Shown: positions 1-9,141 of the stretch, piece by piece
Numbering within the stretch: the stretch's first letter is position 1
Layout of the letters: the number at the start of each line of letters is the position of its first letter
DNA from: Paludibacteraceae bacterium
GTDB lineage: Bacteria; Bacteroidota; Bacteroidia; Bacteroidales; Paludibacteraceae
Length of the DNA: 64,000 nucleotides
Reading direction: 5' to 3'
NCBI GenBank assembly: GCA_016937795.1
Contig: JAFGVV010000053.1
Span: 44,463-108,462 of the forward strand
Program-made: the position numbers and the translations under genes
Notes under the pieces: generated by a model
The model's database searches: none
What the model was told of the DNA's origin: nothing
Seen by the model: only the letters and a program-made list of their open reading frames with translations

Positions 1-213
1 CCTTATACAGGCTCCACTCCCAATGCAACGGTTAGGGTCGATCACCGGATAGAGGGACACAGGTTCGTATAATCCTTCTTCCTGTGCAAAAGCTATTTTT
101 TCATTTACTTCTCTGGCAGCCTTCTTTTGCTTGAAAACATACAACGCAAGTATGCTGGCAATAAGCAACGCCACCGAACCGTAAATCAGAATCTGTTCAA
201 TTAGTACTTCCAT
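1..213 (-). CDS. Ferredoxin-type membrane-anchored redox protein (partial, C-terminus outside window)
   Basis: I translated the 71 codons visible on the minus strand. The protein starts with a single membrane segment (about residues 7-26), then a short charged linker, then the beginning of an iron-sulfur motif, DPNRCIGSGACIR, at the window edge. C-x-x-S-G-x-C openings of this type occur in ferredoxin-like domains of multidomain NAD(P)-binding oxidoreductases. The start lies 3 bp after the stop of the di-heme membrane protein gene, so the two are almost certainly co-transcribed and may form one electron-transfer unit. The remainder, possibly a flavin/NAD(P) domain, lies outside the window and cannot be seen. 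Confidence 0.7.
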   Translation of the reverse strand, partial: MEVLIEQILIYGSVALLIASILALYVFKQKKAAREVNEKIAFAQEEGLYEPVSLYPVIDPNRCIGSGACIR

Positions 214-216
214 ATA

Positions 217-996
217 TCAAAATATCCACGTAAATCCGAAAAACACAGCTACACCCACATGTATTGCCATAATAATGAGCATGATCAGCGCAAAAGGCAA
301 ATGCACGAAATGCCAGTAATTCATCAGTCTCTTCATCCGGTCGAGATGTCGTATTCTGAAATTCAGAACTTTCTGTTGTTGCGTAATGTGACGTATTTTA
401 ATCGCTTCAGCTATCGAAAGTTCCGGAATATTGCGTTTCAGTTCAAACAGATTAAAGGCTTTTTCATCCAACAGTTTTACATTGTATTTTAGCAAAAGTT
501 CTGTTTCGAGGGTTGTTTGCAGATGCTCCATTTCGTGAAGACTCATCACCCGACCTTCCCGGGTACGTGGTATCTGCAAATAAATATATCGTCCGGCCAG
601 ACCACTCAGCCACACTCCCACTAACGACCAGAATCCAACAGAAATAAGTCCTCCGAACTTAAACGATGTATGAAAAACGACCAACACAGTTCCCAGTGTA
701 CAGAAAAATATATGCCATTCGAGCCAGTGTTTCAGCAATCCCAATCCTGACATTATCTTCAGCCTTTTACGCCCCATATATCCGAAAAGGCCTGTCAGAA
801 TAAGCGCAGTTCCGATAACGCCCAGCCCATGACCCAACCAACCTGAAGGTTTAAGCATTTCGTTGGCAGGATGAAAACAGCGTTCTTCCAGTGGTAAACT
901 GTAATACGAATTTCCGATCTGAGCCAGCACAACAATTGCAGCCAACACAGTCAGCACATAAAAAGAAACTACAACCACATGCAAAACTTTCGACAT
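217..996 (-). CDS. Di-heme b-type cytochrome-like integral membrane protein
   Basis: A 259-residue protein with about five hydrophobic segments (near residues 5-28, 55-75, 92-110, 120-140 and 230-255). Two helices each carry a pair of histidines about 14 residues apart: HIFF...VFH near residue 95 and HLPF...AIH near residue 233. That spacing is the classic bis-histidine arrangement for two b hemes stacked across a membrane helix bundle, as in cytochrome b families. A charged helical stretch (about 145-225) separates them. I infer that it passes electrons between the membrane quinone pool and the iron-sulfur protein encoded 3 bp downstream. The exact family is not recognised. A promoter-like element lies at 1071-1100. 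Confidence 0.65.
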   Translation of the reverse strand: MSKVLHVVVVSFYVLTVLAAIVVLAQIGNSYYSLPLEERCFHPANEMLKPSGWLGHGLGVIGTALILTGLFGYMGRKRLKIMSGLGLLKHWLEWHIFFCTLGTVLVVFHTSFKFGGLISVGFWSLVGVWLSGLAGRYIYLQIPRTREGRVMSLHEMEHLQTTLETELLLKYNVKLLDEKAFNLFELKRNIPELSIAEAIKIRHITQQQKVLNFRIRHLDRMKRLMNYWHFVHLPFALIMLIIMAIHVGVAVFFGFTWIF

Positions 997-1070
997 AAGA
1001 GAACGCTGAATATCTAAAAAAAACGATTTTTTATGTGAGCAAATGACAATTTCTTTATCTGTTTTTGTTC

Positions 1071-1100
1071 CAAATTTAATTCATTTACTCTCAATTCAAC
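1071..1100 (-). promoter_or_regulatory. Bacteroidota-type promoter for the di-heme cytochrome operon
   Basis: On the minus strand GTTG is followed after 18 bp by TAAATTTG, matching TAnnTTTG. The predicted transcription start is about 70 nt before the ATG at 996. The -33 box is imperfect and the spacer is one base short of the usual 19-21. Confidence 0.45.
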
Positions 1101-1199
1101 CTTGCGGGCAGAATCGTGCATCTAATTTATAATTAATCCGGATAACAAAATCAAAACTCAGCACTTTTCAAAACTCATTAAACACAACATATCAACCAG

Positions 1200-4100
1200 T
1201 TACAATTCAGAACAAAGAGTTTTCAGTACAGGAATCACGATTTGTTTTTTTTTCTGCTTTTTGTAGGCTGCGTAAATCACTACCGCAAGCAAAATCGCGA
1301 CCACATAAAGCACCGATGGTATTGGAGGTGGTGTGCCCTGACCATACGAATGCATTCCCGACAGATAATAATTCACCCCAAAAAATGTCATGATAATACT
1401 GCTGAATCCAACCAAAGCCATACTGCTCAGCACAAACTGATTGTTGAGTGCAGGCACATTGCGCAAATGCAGAATTACCGAATACACCAGAATACTTACC
1501 AAAGCCCAGGTTTCCTTTGGATCCCAGCCCCAGTAACGGCCCCACGATTCGTTTGCCCAAATGCCTCCGATAAAACAACCAGCAGTAAGTAACAACAAAC
1601 CAATCATCAATGACAATTCAATAATATAGCTGATTTCCTGCATGCTGACTTTTAGTGCGACTCTGTTACGTTTGTTTTCGGCAATCATTAATATCAGATT
1701 CAAAAGTCCCAACAAAGCACCCATGGCAAGGAATCCGTAACTCGAAGTGATAATGGCCACGTGAATAATAAGCCAGTACGACTTTAGTACCGGTACCAAA
1801 TTCGTAATTTCAGGATTCATCCAACTCATTCCGGCCACAAAAAGAGCAATAGCCGAAAGTACACCTGTTACCGAAAGTGTCAGCGCCGAACGACGTGCAA
1901 AAACAAGTCCTGAAAGCGCCGCAGCCCATCCTACAAAAATCATGGTTTCGTAGCCGTTACTCCAGGGCGCATGTCCTGAAATATACCAGCGTGCCGCCAG
2001 ACCAAGCGTGTAAATTGCAAATAGAAGAATAAACGGATAAATGGAATACTTCAGAAATTTAAACGGCTTTGCTTTCTGTTTGAAAATATCAATCAAATGG
2101 AGCGTAAGCAGCAACATACCCACAATAATGTAAAATATCGCCAGTTTCGAAAACAGGTTCAGATTATTGTACACAATCTCAAGATCGACTCTTGATTTAT
2201 CAGGAATATGATTTCCGCCATTTACAAGCTGATAATCTTTGATAACCTGCAGATTTTGTTCGGCCATTTGCCAGTTTCCGTTTGCTAACGCATCGTTCAC
2301 TGCCAGCAAATAGTTTTCGAACATTTTTCTTGTCTCATCAACTTCCGCTGAATTTTGTCCTTCATTGATTTTTCCCATAAGGGCATTTATCTGCTCCTGA
2401 CTCAGACCACCCATACCGGCAGGAGGCATTGGCTGACTTTCGTTTTGCTGATGCGGACAACCTTCGTGCGAAGTTTCCTCTGTCAGATCCACCGACTTCC
2501 ATCTGCCATTGGGATCATTGGGCATCGGAAAGAGATTCAGCATTTTAGTATTAAAAATCTCGTAACAGATATTCACACGCTCATCCACATTCAGCAGTTC
2601 CTTATCGTACTTGTTCCGCGAAGTCTGACTTTTCTGATACACTTCGTCCACTTTGCCCGACAAACGGTACATTCCACCATTTTCGTAATCGAACAACTGA
2701 TTGAACGACACATAACCATCAATAGCTCCCAGTTCTTCAGCCAGATCGTCATTCCCTACTTTTATAATAGCTTCGTTTTGCCATGTTCCGGGGTCAGCAA
2801 TCATTTGCAGAATTACTTCTGTGGGCGACATTCCCGAATAAGTTGTTTTTTTACTTATTTTCCGGAATACATCCGATGCATATGTATTAAATGGCTCTAT
2901 GCGTCCCTGAGCTCCGTCCTGAATAAGCAAACTATTGAGCGATGTAATGTGGTCGGCTTTTGAAAAACCGGCAGCAAAAACTGACGTGCCGAAGGAACTG
3001 AATAATAAAAGCGCAATAATTTTAGCAGATTTGGATTTTTGTTTCCGTTTTTTGCTGTTTTGAAGTTCACTGCTCAGCCTGAGCACCGTACGAAATCTGC
3101 TGTTTTTATTGAAAAGTGTGAGTAACATTCCAAACATTAGCAGAAAATATCCGATGTAGGTTACAAGTGTTCCCCAGTAATCGTTGCTGACCGAAAGCAC
3201 AGTCCCCTGTTCGTCCTGATCGTAGGATGACTGAAAGAAGCGGTATCCTTTGTATTTCAGAATATTATTCATATAGATACGAAATGGCTGTCCGTCAACC
3301 TTTTCAGGGTCGTTGACAGTGATTTCGCTGGCATACGATGACGGACTGTTAGAACCCGGATAACGTTCGAGCTGGAAATCGCGTAGCGTAATGCTAAATG
3401 GAAGTTTATAGCTGAGCATTCCGTACGAAAGAGTAATACGAACATCGCCAATTGTAGTTACGACTGGCAGCGAAAGACCATTTTCGGCAACAAGCAGATT
3501 CACCCGCTCTTTGCTGTTTCCATCGTCAACACTGAACACAAGCGCATCGTTCCCTTCGTCCATAATTCCGTTTGCATCCGTTTCGGGTGTTACACGTGTC
3601 AGGTTTACACGTGCTTTAGGTAGAAATGCCCTGACCACAAAAATCACATTTTCTGTTTTGTATATTGTTTTCAGCTCGGCAGGATAAACCTCTCCGGGCA
3701 GCATCATCTCCTCGCTTTGCTCCATCATACCCATTTTCACCAAATGCTTTGTCGATTTGAAATACAACTCATCATCCTTTCTAAAAAAGCTGATATCCGA
3801 TTTAACCAATGAATCTTCAAAAGCAAAAGTTGTTCCCTCAAAACTATTATTTCGCGACAAAGGGAGCACAAAATCAGCAGTTTTGTTATTGGAATTCATT
3901 ACATAAACCGAAAGCGCCGGTTTACCATTCTGATCAGGTACAATGGTTTCCACTGAATTCGGCAGGTAAAGTTTGCCTTCAATGCGAATGGTTTTGTCGT
4001 CTATCTTTATTTCCTCACTAAAATCTTCTATTGGACTGTTTCCCGCAAAAATTTCAGTCACTTTTTCTTCGGTCAACCCTTTGTAGGTTGCTGTTATAGT

Positions 4101-4466
4101 TAATGCTGTTTTATCCGAACTGATTTCGTTCGTTGTAGCCCCTTCGCGTATGTGCATAATTCCTTCGGAGCCGAAATAACGCGTTATTCCTGCACCCAAA
4201 AGTATAATGACAAATGCAATATGAAAAAGAAAAACACTGAATTTTCGCTTGTTTACAATATCGTAACGCAGCACACTACCAGCCAGATTGACAACAAGTA
4301 ATACAAGCAGCACTTCGAACCAAACGGCATTATAAACCATTTCACGGGCCACATCAGTTCCCTGTCGGTTTTCAACAAATGTAGCATAAGCTATAGATAC
4401 TGCAAAAACAGTCATCAGTATTACGCTACTTGCCATCGAAAAGAGGATATTCTTTAATTTTTTCAT
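1200..4466 (-). CDS. ccsBA: Fused cytochrome c synthase CcsBA (ResB-ResC type, system II)
   Basis: A 1088-residue protein that joins both halves of the system II cytochrome c maturation machine. The N-terminal half is ResB/CcsB-like, with membrane segments at about 12-32, 48-65 and 78-97, a long extracytoplasmic domain, and another segment near 435-455. After a further hydrophobic segment (about 485-500) and a second soluble region comes the CcsA/ResC domain (about 760-1088). This carries the tryptophan-rich heme-handling WWD motif WGRYWGWDPKETWAL at about 975. The family exports heme and attaches it to CxxCH motifs of apocytochromes c outside the membrane. It sits next to membrane redox genes, so it probably serves a c-type cytochrome respiratory branch. 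Confidence 0.93.
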   Translation of the reverse strand: MKKLKNILFSMASSVILMTVFAVSIAYATFVENRQGTDVAREMVYNAVWFEVLLVLLVVNLAGSVLRYDIVNKRKFSVFLFHIAFVIILLGAGITRYFGSEGIMHIREGATTNEISSDKTALTITATYKGLTEEKVTEIFAGNSPIEDFSEEIKIDDKTIRIEGKLYLPNSVETIVPDQNGKPALSVYVMNSNNKTADFVLPLSRNNSFEGTTFAFEDSLVKSDISFFRKDDELYFKSTKHLVKMGMMEQSEEMMLPGEVYPAELKTIYKTENVIFVVRAFLPKARVNLTRVTPETDANGIMDEGNDALVFSVDDGNSKERVNLLVAENGLSLPVVTTIGDVRITLSYGMLSYKLPFSITLRDFQLERYPGSNSPSSYASEITVNDPEKVDGQPFRIYMNNILKYKGYRFFQSSYDQDEQGTVLSVSNDYWGTLVTYIGYFLLMFGMLLTLFNKNSRFRTVLRLSSELQNSKKRKQKSKSAKIIALLLFSSFGTSVFAAGFSKADHITSLNSLLIQDGAQGRIEPFNTYASDVFRKISKKTTYSGMSPTEVILQMIADPGTWQNEAIIKVGNDDLAEELGAIDGYVSFNQLFDYENGGMYRLSGKVDEVYQKSQTSRNKYDKELLNVDERVNICYEIFNTKMLNLFPMPNDPNGRWKSVDLTEETSHEGCPHQQNESQPMPPAGMGGLSQEQINALMGKINEGQNSAEVDETRKMFENYLLAVNDALANGNWQMAEQNLQVIKDYQLVNGGNHIPDKSRVDLEIVYNNLNLFSKLAIFYIIVGMLLLTLHLIDIFKQKAKPFKFLKYSIYPFILLFAIYTLGLAARWYISGHAPWSNGYETMIFVGWAAALSGLVFARRSALTLSVTGVLSAIALFVAGMSWMNPEITNLVPVLKSYWLIIHVAIITSSYGFLAMGALLGLLNLILMIAENKRNRVALKVSMQEISYIIELSLMIGLLLLTAGCFIGGIWANESWGRYWGWDPKETWALVSILVYSVILHLRNVPALNNQFVLSSMALVGFSSIIMTFFGVNYYLSGMHSYGQGTPPPIPSVLYVVAILLAVVIYAAYKKQKKKQIVIPVLKTLCSEL

Positions 4467-4565
4467 GTAAAACTATTTACAAATCCGGTTCTATCTCAAT
4501 TTTAAATTCAACAATCTGTCTTTCAGAAATAAAAAAGCATTTATACAATCCAAAATCAACCGTAT

Positions 4566-5555
4566 TTATTCAACTACCTCTTTTGTAAATTTATTCATAT
4601 CAAATTTCAGTTCGGTATCAAAGGTATCTTTTCGGGCTTCGCAATCCTGCTTTTTACAGCTTCTGCAATATTTCTGCGAACATTCATCAATGTGTAAATG
4701 AAAGATTATATCTTCAGGGAAAGCGGTTGTAACCATTTTCGTTAATCGCTCCCCTTCTTCATGCGCATCCGAGAGACTCATATTCCATGGCAAAACCAAA
4801 TCACAATTCACATGAAGTATATCTCCGTATTTTACCAACTTAAAATTATGTATATCAATCCATTCGTCAGATTTATTCTTCTCAATCACATCAGCAAACT
4901 TCTCTATTAATTTAAAATCAGCCTCATCCATCAAATGTGAAGTGGTTTCTCTGAGAATTTTCACACCTGTCACTACAATGATAGTTCCGAATATCAGGGC
5001 AATCAAGCTATCGAGCCATGCTAATTTTGTGTAATACAGCAAAATAAGGCCAATTACCAAACCTATTGAAGAATAAGTATCGGACTGAAGATGTTTTCCA
5101 CCTGATATCAAAGCAATTGAATTGTTTTTTTTGCCAAGTCTTATGCTATACCAGCCAATCAGATAATTCAGCAAACCTGCCACTGCCACAATCACAATCC
5201 CGATATCCAGTTGTGAAACTTCGGCAGGGATAAAAAGGCGTTTAATTGCCTCAAATATAATCAGTAATCCGGCAATAATAATCAGAAATCCTTCAACAGA
5301 GGCGGATAAAAATTCAGCTTTCCCGTGCCCGAAAGGGTGATCATCATCTTTGGGTTTCATTGAAACATACACAGCATACAATGTGATGAACCCCGTAACC
5401 ACATTCACTGTACTTTCAAGCGCATCTGTCAGAATACCAACCGAATTTGTCAGAAAATATGCAATTAATTTTCCGATAAAAATCAGAAACGACAGGATTG
5501 CAATAACCCGCTGAACCTTAAATTTGATATTGACTGTTTCAGATGCCTGTTCCAT
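4566..5555 (-). CDS. Cation diffusion facilitator (CDF) metal efflux transporter
   Basis: A 329-residue CDF protein. Six membrane segments fill residues 15-205 and are followed by a cytoplasmic metal-sensing domain. The TM5 metal site HxxxD is present (H155, D159). In TM2 the sequence is TDALES, which keeps the first Asp (D44) but has Ser48 where FieF/YiiP has its second Asp. Members of this family export Zn2+, Fe2+ or Mn2+ by proton antiport. The C-terminus adds a cysteine-rich tail (Cys at about 296, 301, 304 and 308) that could bind metal. The gene is 99 bp upstream of ccsBA on the same strand, and a terminator separates it from the DUF2271 gene. Confidence 0.9.
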   Translation of the reverse strand: MEQASETVNIKFKVQRVIAILSFLIFIGKLIAYFLTNSVGILTDALESTVNVVTGFITLYAVYVSMKPKDDDHPFGHGKAEFLSASVEGFLIIIAGLLIIFEAIKRLFIPAEVSQLDIGIVIVAVAGLLNYLIGWYSIRLGKKNNSIALISGGKHLQSDTYSSIGLVIGLILLYYTKLAWLDSLIALIFGTIIVVTGVKILRETTSHLMDEADFKLIEKFADVIEKNKSDEWIDIHNFKLVKYGDILHVNCDLVLPWNMSLSDAHEEGERLTKMVTTAFPEDIIFHLHIDECSQKYCRSCKKQDCEARKDTFDTELKFDMNKFTKEVVE

Positions 5556-5564
5556 TGATGTATT

Positions 5565-5615
5565 TAAATTAAAAATATACCCTGGCAGTCAACTACAACT
5601 ATCCAGGGCATATAT
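5565..5615 (-). terminator. Rho-independent terminator after the DUF2271 lipoprotein gene
   Basis: Minus-strand hairpin with GCCCTGG and CCAGGG as the core of the arms, extended by complementary ATAT sequences and followed by TATTTTTAATTT. It isolates the DUF2271 transcript from the CDF gene. Confidence 0.6.
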
Positions 5616-5656
5616 GCATTCAACAATATACAATACGAAAGTGTACTTCTAATTTA

Positions 5657-6181
5657 CTACTGAGGAGTCCAGGTAATCTGTACGTTCGATACACCTGAAA
5701 CTGCTGAAGGAGTTTGCTGATCTTTTTCAACTCCCTTTGTAAATGCAAAAGTAGTATATTTACCGGTTCTGTCATCTTCGGTAAATTCAACACACAATTT
5801 ATATGATCCATCACCAACCACAGCACCTTTCACATCGGTTCCATCCCAGTTGAGGTTGTGAGTCACGTGATTTCTCAATGTGGCGCTTGTAACGGCATCG
5901 GTTGTATTTCCCGAACTTGTTGAACCAAGCCAGTTGGTCAGATATTTTTTTCGTTCTGCAGCTCCCACCTTCAGCGACTTTACAAAAGTTCCGTTATTAC
6001 TCTCAATCCATATAGCCAGCACATGCTCGGGCGAATATTCACCATTATAGGTACTTGTGGTAAGTTGTACCGTAAGAGCACCATCCGTCTTCACCTGATT
6101 GTCGATGATAGGATCATTGGTGGTACATGCAGTAAATGTAAACGCCACTAAAAGTGCAAAAAAGATTTTTCTAAAAACCAT
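5657..6181 (-). CDS. DUF2271-family periplasmic lipoprotein
   Basis: A 174-residue protein with a lipoprotein signal ending at Cys19 (TFTAC). The body resembles the DUF2271 family of predicted periplasmic proteins. The recognisable elements are HVLAIWIESNNGTFVKSL, then TNW, then DAVTSAT, then LNWDGTDVKG...GDGSYKLCVEF. Family function is not established. Such genes often lie near flavin- or heme-containing membrane reductases, and here it heads a block with CcsBA and a di-heme cytochrome. A role in an extracytoplasmic redox chain is therefore an inference from context. A -7-like box (TAATTTTG on the minus strand, 6289-6296) lies upstream, without a good -33 partner. Confidence 0.75.
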   Translation of the reverse strand: MVFRKIFFALLVAFTFTACTTNDPIIDNQVKTDGALTVQLTTSTYNGEYSPEHVLAIWIESNNGTFVKSLKVGAAERKKYLTNWLGSTSSGNTTDAVTSATLRNHVTHNLNWDGTDVKGAVVGDGSYKLCVEFTEDDRTGKYTTFAFTKGVEKDQQTPSAVSGVSNVQITWTPQ

Positions 6182-6573
6182 GATTCATTAGTTTAATTGT
6201 AAATAATTTTTCTGATAAAAATCAAAACAGAAACTGATCACTTAATTGTAAGAAGTAACAATCAGGTCTGTCAAGCAAAAACAAAACGCAAAATTATATT
6301 TTTTATTTCATTTTAAATCAGTCCGAAAGCAACATTCTATGAAATTAAATCCAATTTGTAATCATTCTAGCCAACAGAAAATTATCATTGAATAATTCTA
6401 CAAAATTCAAAACGGAAAATGATTATTTATTACTACTACCAAAACAGTAATTATTTCATTTCAACGATCAAACTTAAATTATTATAAATAAACATGTTTT
6501 ACAATCAAGCTTCGGGTGGTGACTTTTGATTATCGTAATAAAAACTGTACTTTTGTGCTGTAAATTTCACAAT
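6182..6573. other. AT-rich divergent intergenic region
   Basis: Holds the -7-like box of the DUF2271 gene and the lptB promoter at 6525-6555. The remaining sequence is very AT-rich; I see no ORF with protein-like composition, RNA gene or repeat. Confidence 0.6.
6525..6555 (+). promoter_or_regulatory. Consensus promoter of lptB
   Basis: TTTG, a 19-bp spacer, then TACTTTTG: an exact fit to the Bacteroidota TTTG-N19-TAnnTTTG promoter. It puts the transcription start near 6562, downstream of the longest possible ORF start at 6526, and so decides in favour of the ATG at 6574. Confidence 0.8.
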
Positions 6574-7326
6574 ATGGAAAACGAAGGCATGGTGCTCCGC
6601 ACCGAACATCTTTACAAAAAATACGGAAAACGCACTGTGGTGAACGATGTATCGATCAACGTAAAACAGGGCGAAATTGTAGGTCTGCTTGGTCCGAATG
6701 GTGCCGGCAAAACCACTACTTTCTATATGACTACCGGACTGGTAACACCCAATGCGGGAAAAATATTCCTGAACGATGTGGAAATTACCAAATACCCTGT
6801 GTATAAACGTGCGCAAAACGGTATTGGCTATCTGGCTCAGGAAGCTTCGGTTTTCCGCAAAATGACTGTGGAAGATAATATTAAATCGGTGCTCGAAATG
6901 ACAAAGTTCAGCAAGCAGTATCAGAAAGAAAAACTCGAAACACTGATTTCGGAATTTAATCTGGAACATGTGCGCTTCAACATCGGCGACCGTTTGTCGG
7001 GAGGTGAACGCCGTCGTACCGAAATTGCCCGCTGTCTGGCTATTGAACCACGTTTTATTATGCTCGACGAACCTTTTGCCGGTGTCGATCCAATTGCAGT
7101 GCAGGACATTCAGGACATTGTATGGAAACTGAAAGATAAAAATATCGGCATTCTGATTACCGACCATAATGTGGATGAAACACTGACCATTACCGACAGG
7201 GCTTATCTGCTTTTCGAAGGTAAAATTCTGTTTAAAGGCACTTCCGAAGAACTGGCCGCCAACCCGGTGGTACGCGAGAAATATCTCGGTCGCGACTTTG
7301 AGCTGAAGAAGAAAACGAGGATTTAA
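6574..7326 (+). CDS. lptB: LPS export ABC transporter ATPase LptB
   Basis: A 250-residue ATPase with Walker A GPNGAGKT (40-47), a signature LSGGERRR (near 142) and Walker [14 protein letters not shown]. It matches the LptB branch of ABC ATPases in length and motifs. LptB powers extraction of lipopolysaccharide from the inner membrane through LptFG and its passage over the LptCAD bridge. The partner genes are not in this window, which is common. The start is chosen by the promoter at 6525-6555. The reading frame could be extended upstream to 6526, but that extension would lie inside the promoter. Confidence 0.93.
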   Translation: MENEGMVLRTEHLYKKYGKRTVVNDVSINVKQGEIVGLLGPNGAGKTTTFYMTTGLVTPNAGKIFLNDVEITKYPVYKRAQNGIGYLAQEASVFRKMTVEDNIKSVLEMTKFSKQYQKEKLETLISEFNLEHVRFNIGDRLSGGERRRTEIARCLAIEPRFIMLDEPFAGVDPIAVQDIQDIVWKLKDKNIGILITDHNVDETLTITDRAYLLFEGKILFKGTSEELAANPVVREKYLGRDFELKKKTRI

Positions 7327-7331
7327 GAAAT

Positions 7332-7480
7332 TCCGGGGTCTCAGAGTTCAAAGTTTCAGGGCTTTGCATTTGAAGATTTGAAAATTTGAGATTTTAAGAT
7401 TTGCGGGTTTGAGAATGATACTCAACTAATCCCACGTTCATCATTCTTTTGTCTTTGTTCTTGATTTCAGGTTTAGGGTT
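7332..7480. repeat. Low-complexity intergenic word repeats
   Basis: Begins right after the lptB stop. It is built from degenerate short words such as GAGTTCAAAGTTTCAGGG, ATTTGAAGATTTGAAAATTTG and TTCTTTTGTCTTTG. Similar words recur at 29051-29170, 32746-32812, 40961-41016 and 43529-43580. No gene seen. Confidence 0.5.
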
Positions 7481-7518
7481 AATTGGTTTTTAGAGACTGT
7501 ACATTTAAATGGTAAATT

Positions 7519-7546
7519 GTAAAACTTGTTCCGATTTATCGGAATG
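7519..7546 (+). repeat. Left arm of 28-bp inverted repeat around the GNAT gene
   Basis: Begins GTAAAACTTGTTCCGATT. Its reverse complement recurs at 8139-8166 with 27 of 28 bases identical. Each arm contains the self-complementary core TTCCGATTTATCGGAA. Confidence 0.85.
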
Positions 7547-7558
7547 AATAAATTGTAA

Positions 7559-8107
7559 ATGAGAATCACTCCTTCCACACCGGATATACAGGTTAGCCCC
7601 GACATTTTGCTGAAAGAACTTGAAACAGCAGATGCGCAGATTATTTTCGATACTATAAATGCCCAAAGAGTATATCTGGGTGAATGGTTGCCTTTTGTGG
7701 CCTTTACCACAGATGTATCGTTTACAGAAGCTTTTGTGAATGCATACATCGATTCCCCGCGCAACAATCCGACTTTTACAATCTGGTACAAAGGCGCTTT
7801 TGCCGGACTGATTGGTTTTAAGGATAGCGACTACGATAACGAAAAAACCGAAATAGGCTACTGGCTCTCCGAAGTGTTTCAGCACAAAGGCATTGTCACG
7901 CTTGCGTGCCGGAAACTGATTGAATTTGCTTTCGACGAATTGCAAATGAACCGCATACAGATAAAAGTTGCCGAAACCAACACCAAAAGCCGCAGCGTCC
8001 CCGAACGACTCGGATTCTGCCTTGAGGGTATCGAACGTTGTGGTGAAAAACATGCCAACGGATATTTCGATTTGTGCGTGTATAGTTTACTGAAAAATGC
8101 GTATTAA
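7559..8107 (+). CDS. GNAT-family N-acetyltransferase, RimJ/RimL type
   Basis: A 182-residue single-domain acetyltransferase. It shows the RimL-like pattern: an N-terminal substrate-recognition part (INAQRVYLGEWLPFV at about 34-48), then EIGYWLSEVFQHKGIVTLACRKLIEFAFDEL as the acetyl-CoA binding region, and the C-terminal signature RIQIKVAETNTKSRSVPERLGF. Enzymes of this group transfer acetyl groups to protein N-termini (ribosomal proteins L12, S5, S18 in E. coli) or to small molecules. The real substrate cannot be read from sequence. The gene stands alone between lptB and rnz and is bracketed by near-perfect 28-bp inverted repeats, which suggests that it could be inserted or mobilised as a unit. 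Confidence 0.85.
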   Translation: MRITPSTPDIQVSPDILLKELETADAQIIFDTINAQRVYLGEWLPFVAFTTDVSFTEAFVNAYIDSPRNNPTFTIWYKGAFAGLIGFKDSDYDNEKTEIGYWLSEVFQHKGIVTLACRKLIEFAFDELQMNRIQIKVAETNTKSRSVPERLGFCLEGIERCGEKHANGYFDLCVYSLLKNAY

Positions 8108-8138
8108 AGTATGCTGCATTTTTCTATAACAAATTAGG

Positions 8139-8166
8139 CACTCCGATAAATCGGAACAAGTTTTAC
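8139..8166 (-). repeat. Right arm of 28-bp inverted repeat around the GNAT gene
   Basis: Reverse complement of 7519-7546 with one mismatch, located 31 bp after the GNAT stop. Confidence 0.85.
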
Positions 8167-8224
8167 TGTAAAAAAAAATCCTACCCAATTGTAAATCGTA
8201 AATGATAAAATCGTAAATAAAAAA

Positions 8225-9136
8225 ATGTCTCCAACCCTCACCATACTCGGCTGTGGCTCAGCATTGCCCACTCGTCAGCATTTCCCAAGTTCGCAAATAG
8301 TGGAAATGCGTGACAAGCAATATATGATTGATTGTGGCGAAGGAACTCAGATTCGTATGCGACAAATGGGGTTGAAAGTGGCGCGGCTCGGACATATTTT
8401 TATCTCGCACCTGCATGGCGACCACGTATTCGGACTAATAGGCTTGATTTCGAGCTTCGGAATGCTCAACCGCACTGCCGACCTGCACATTCATGCAGCC
8501 CCCGATCTGGAAAAAATGCTGCAACCGCAACTCGATTTTTTTTGCGAAGGATTGCCTTTCAACGTTATTTTTCACCATATAAATCCACGTGCTCACGAAC
8601 TGGTACACGAAGATCGTTCGGTTGAAGTGTACAGCATTCCGCTGAAGCACCGTGTACCCTCGTGCGGTTTTCTGTTTCGCGAAAAAGCCCGCGACCGTCA
8701 CATTCGCCGCGACATGATTGACTTTTATAATATTCCCACATGGCGCATTCCGAAAATAAAACAGGGAGAGAATTTCGAAATGCCTGACGGTGAAATCATT
8801 CCCAACGAAAGACTGACCACCATGCCCGAAAAGCCCAAAAGCTACGCATACTGTTCTGATACGGCTTACAGCGAGAAAATAATTCCCATTATCGAAGGAG
8901 TGGATTGTCTTTACCACGAAGCTACTTTTATGCAGAACGAAGCCGTGCGCGCCAAAAGTACCATGCATTCCACAGCAGCGCAGGCAGCCACAATTGCTCT
9001 GAAAGCAAATGTGGGCAAACTTATTATCGGACATTATTCGGCCCGCTACAATCATAAAAACGGTTTGCTCAACGAAGCCCTGGCAGTATTTGAAAAGACC
9101 ATTGCTGCTGAAGATATGAGTGTTTACGAAATCTGA
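8225..9136 (+). CDS. rnz: Ribonuclease Z
   Basis: A 303-residue enzyme of the metallo-beta-lactamase fold, the normal length for bacterial RNase Z. The zinc-binding HxHxDH motif is SHLHGDH (H62, H64, D66, H67). Further metal ligands are visible in the C-terminal part (SYAYCSDTAY, and HSTAAQAA near 244). The enzyme removes 3' trailers from pre-tRNAs lacking an encoded CCA. It ends 5 bp before the convergent CotH gene. Upstream lies a short AT-rich stretch with repeated GTAAATCGTAAAT-like words but no obvious promoter. Confidence 0.95.
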   Translation: MSPTLTILGCGSALPTRQHFPSSQIVEMRDKQYMIDCGEGTQIRMRQMGLKVARLGHIFISHLHGDHVFGLIGLISSFGMLNRTADLHIHAAPDLEKMLQPQLDFFCEGLPFNVIFHHINPRAHELVHEDRSVEVYSIPLKHRVPSCGFLFREKARDRHIRRDMIDFYNIPTWRIPKIKQGENFEMPDGEIIPNERLTTMPEKPKSYAYCSDTAYSEKIIPIIEGVDCLYHEATFMQNEAVRAKSTMHSTAAQAATIALKANVGKLIIGHYSARYNHKNGLLNEALAVFEKTIAAEDMSVYEI

Positions 9137-9141
9137 AAGGA

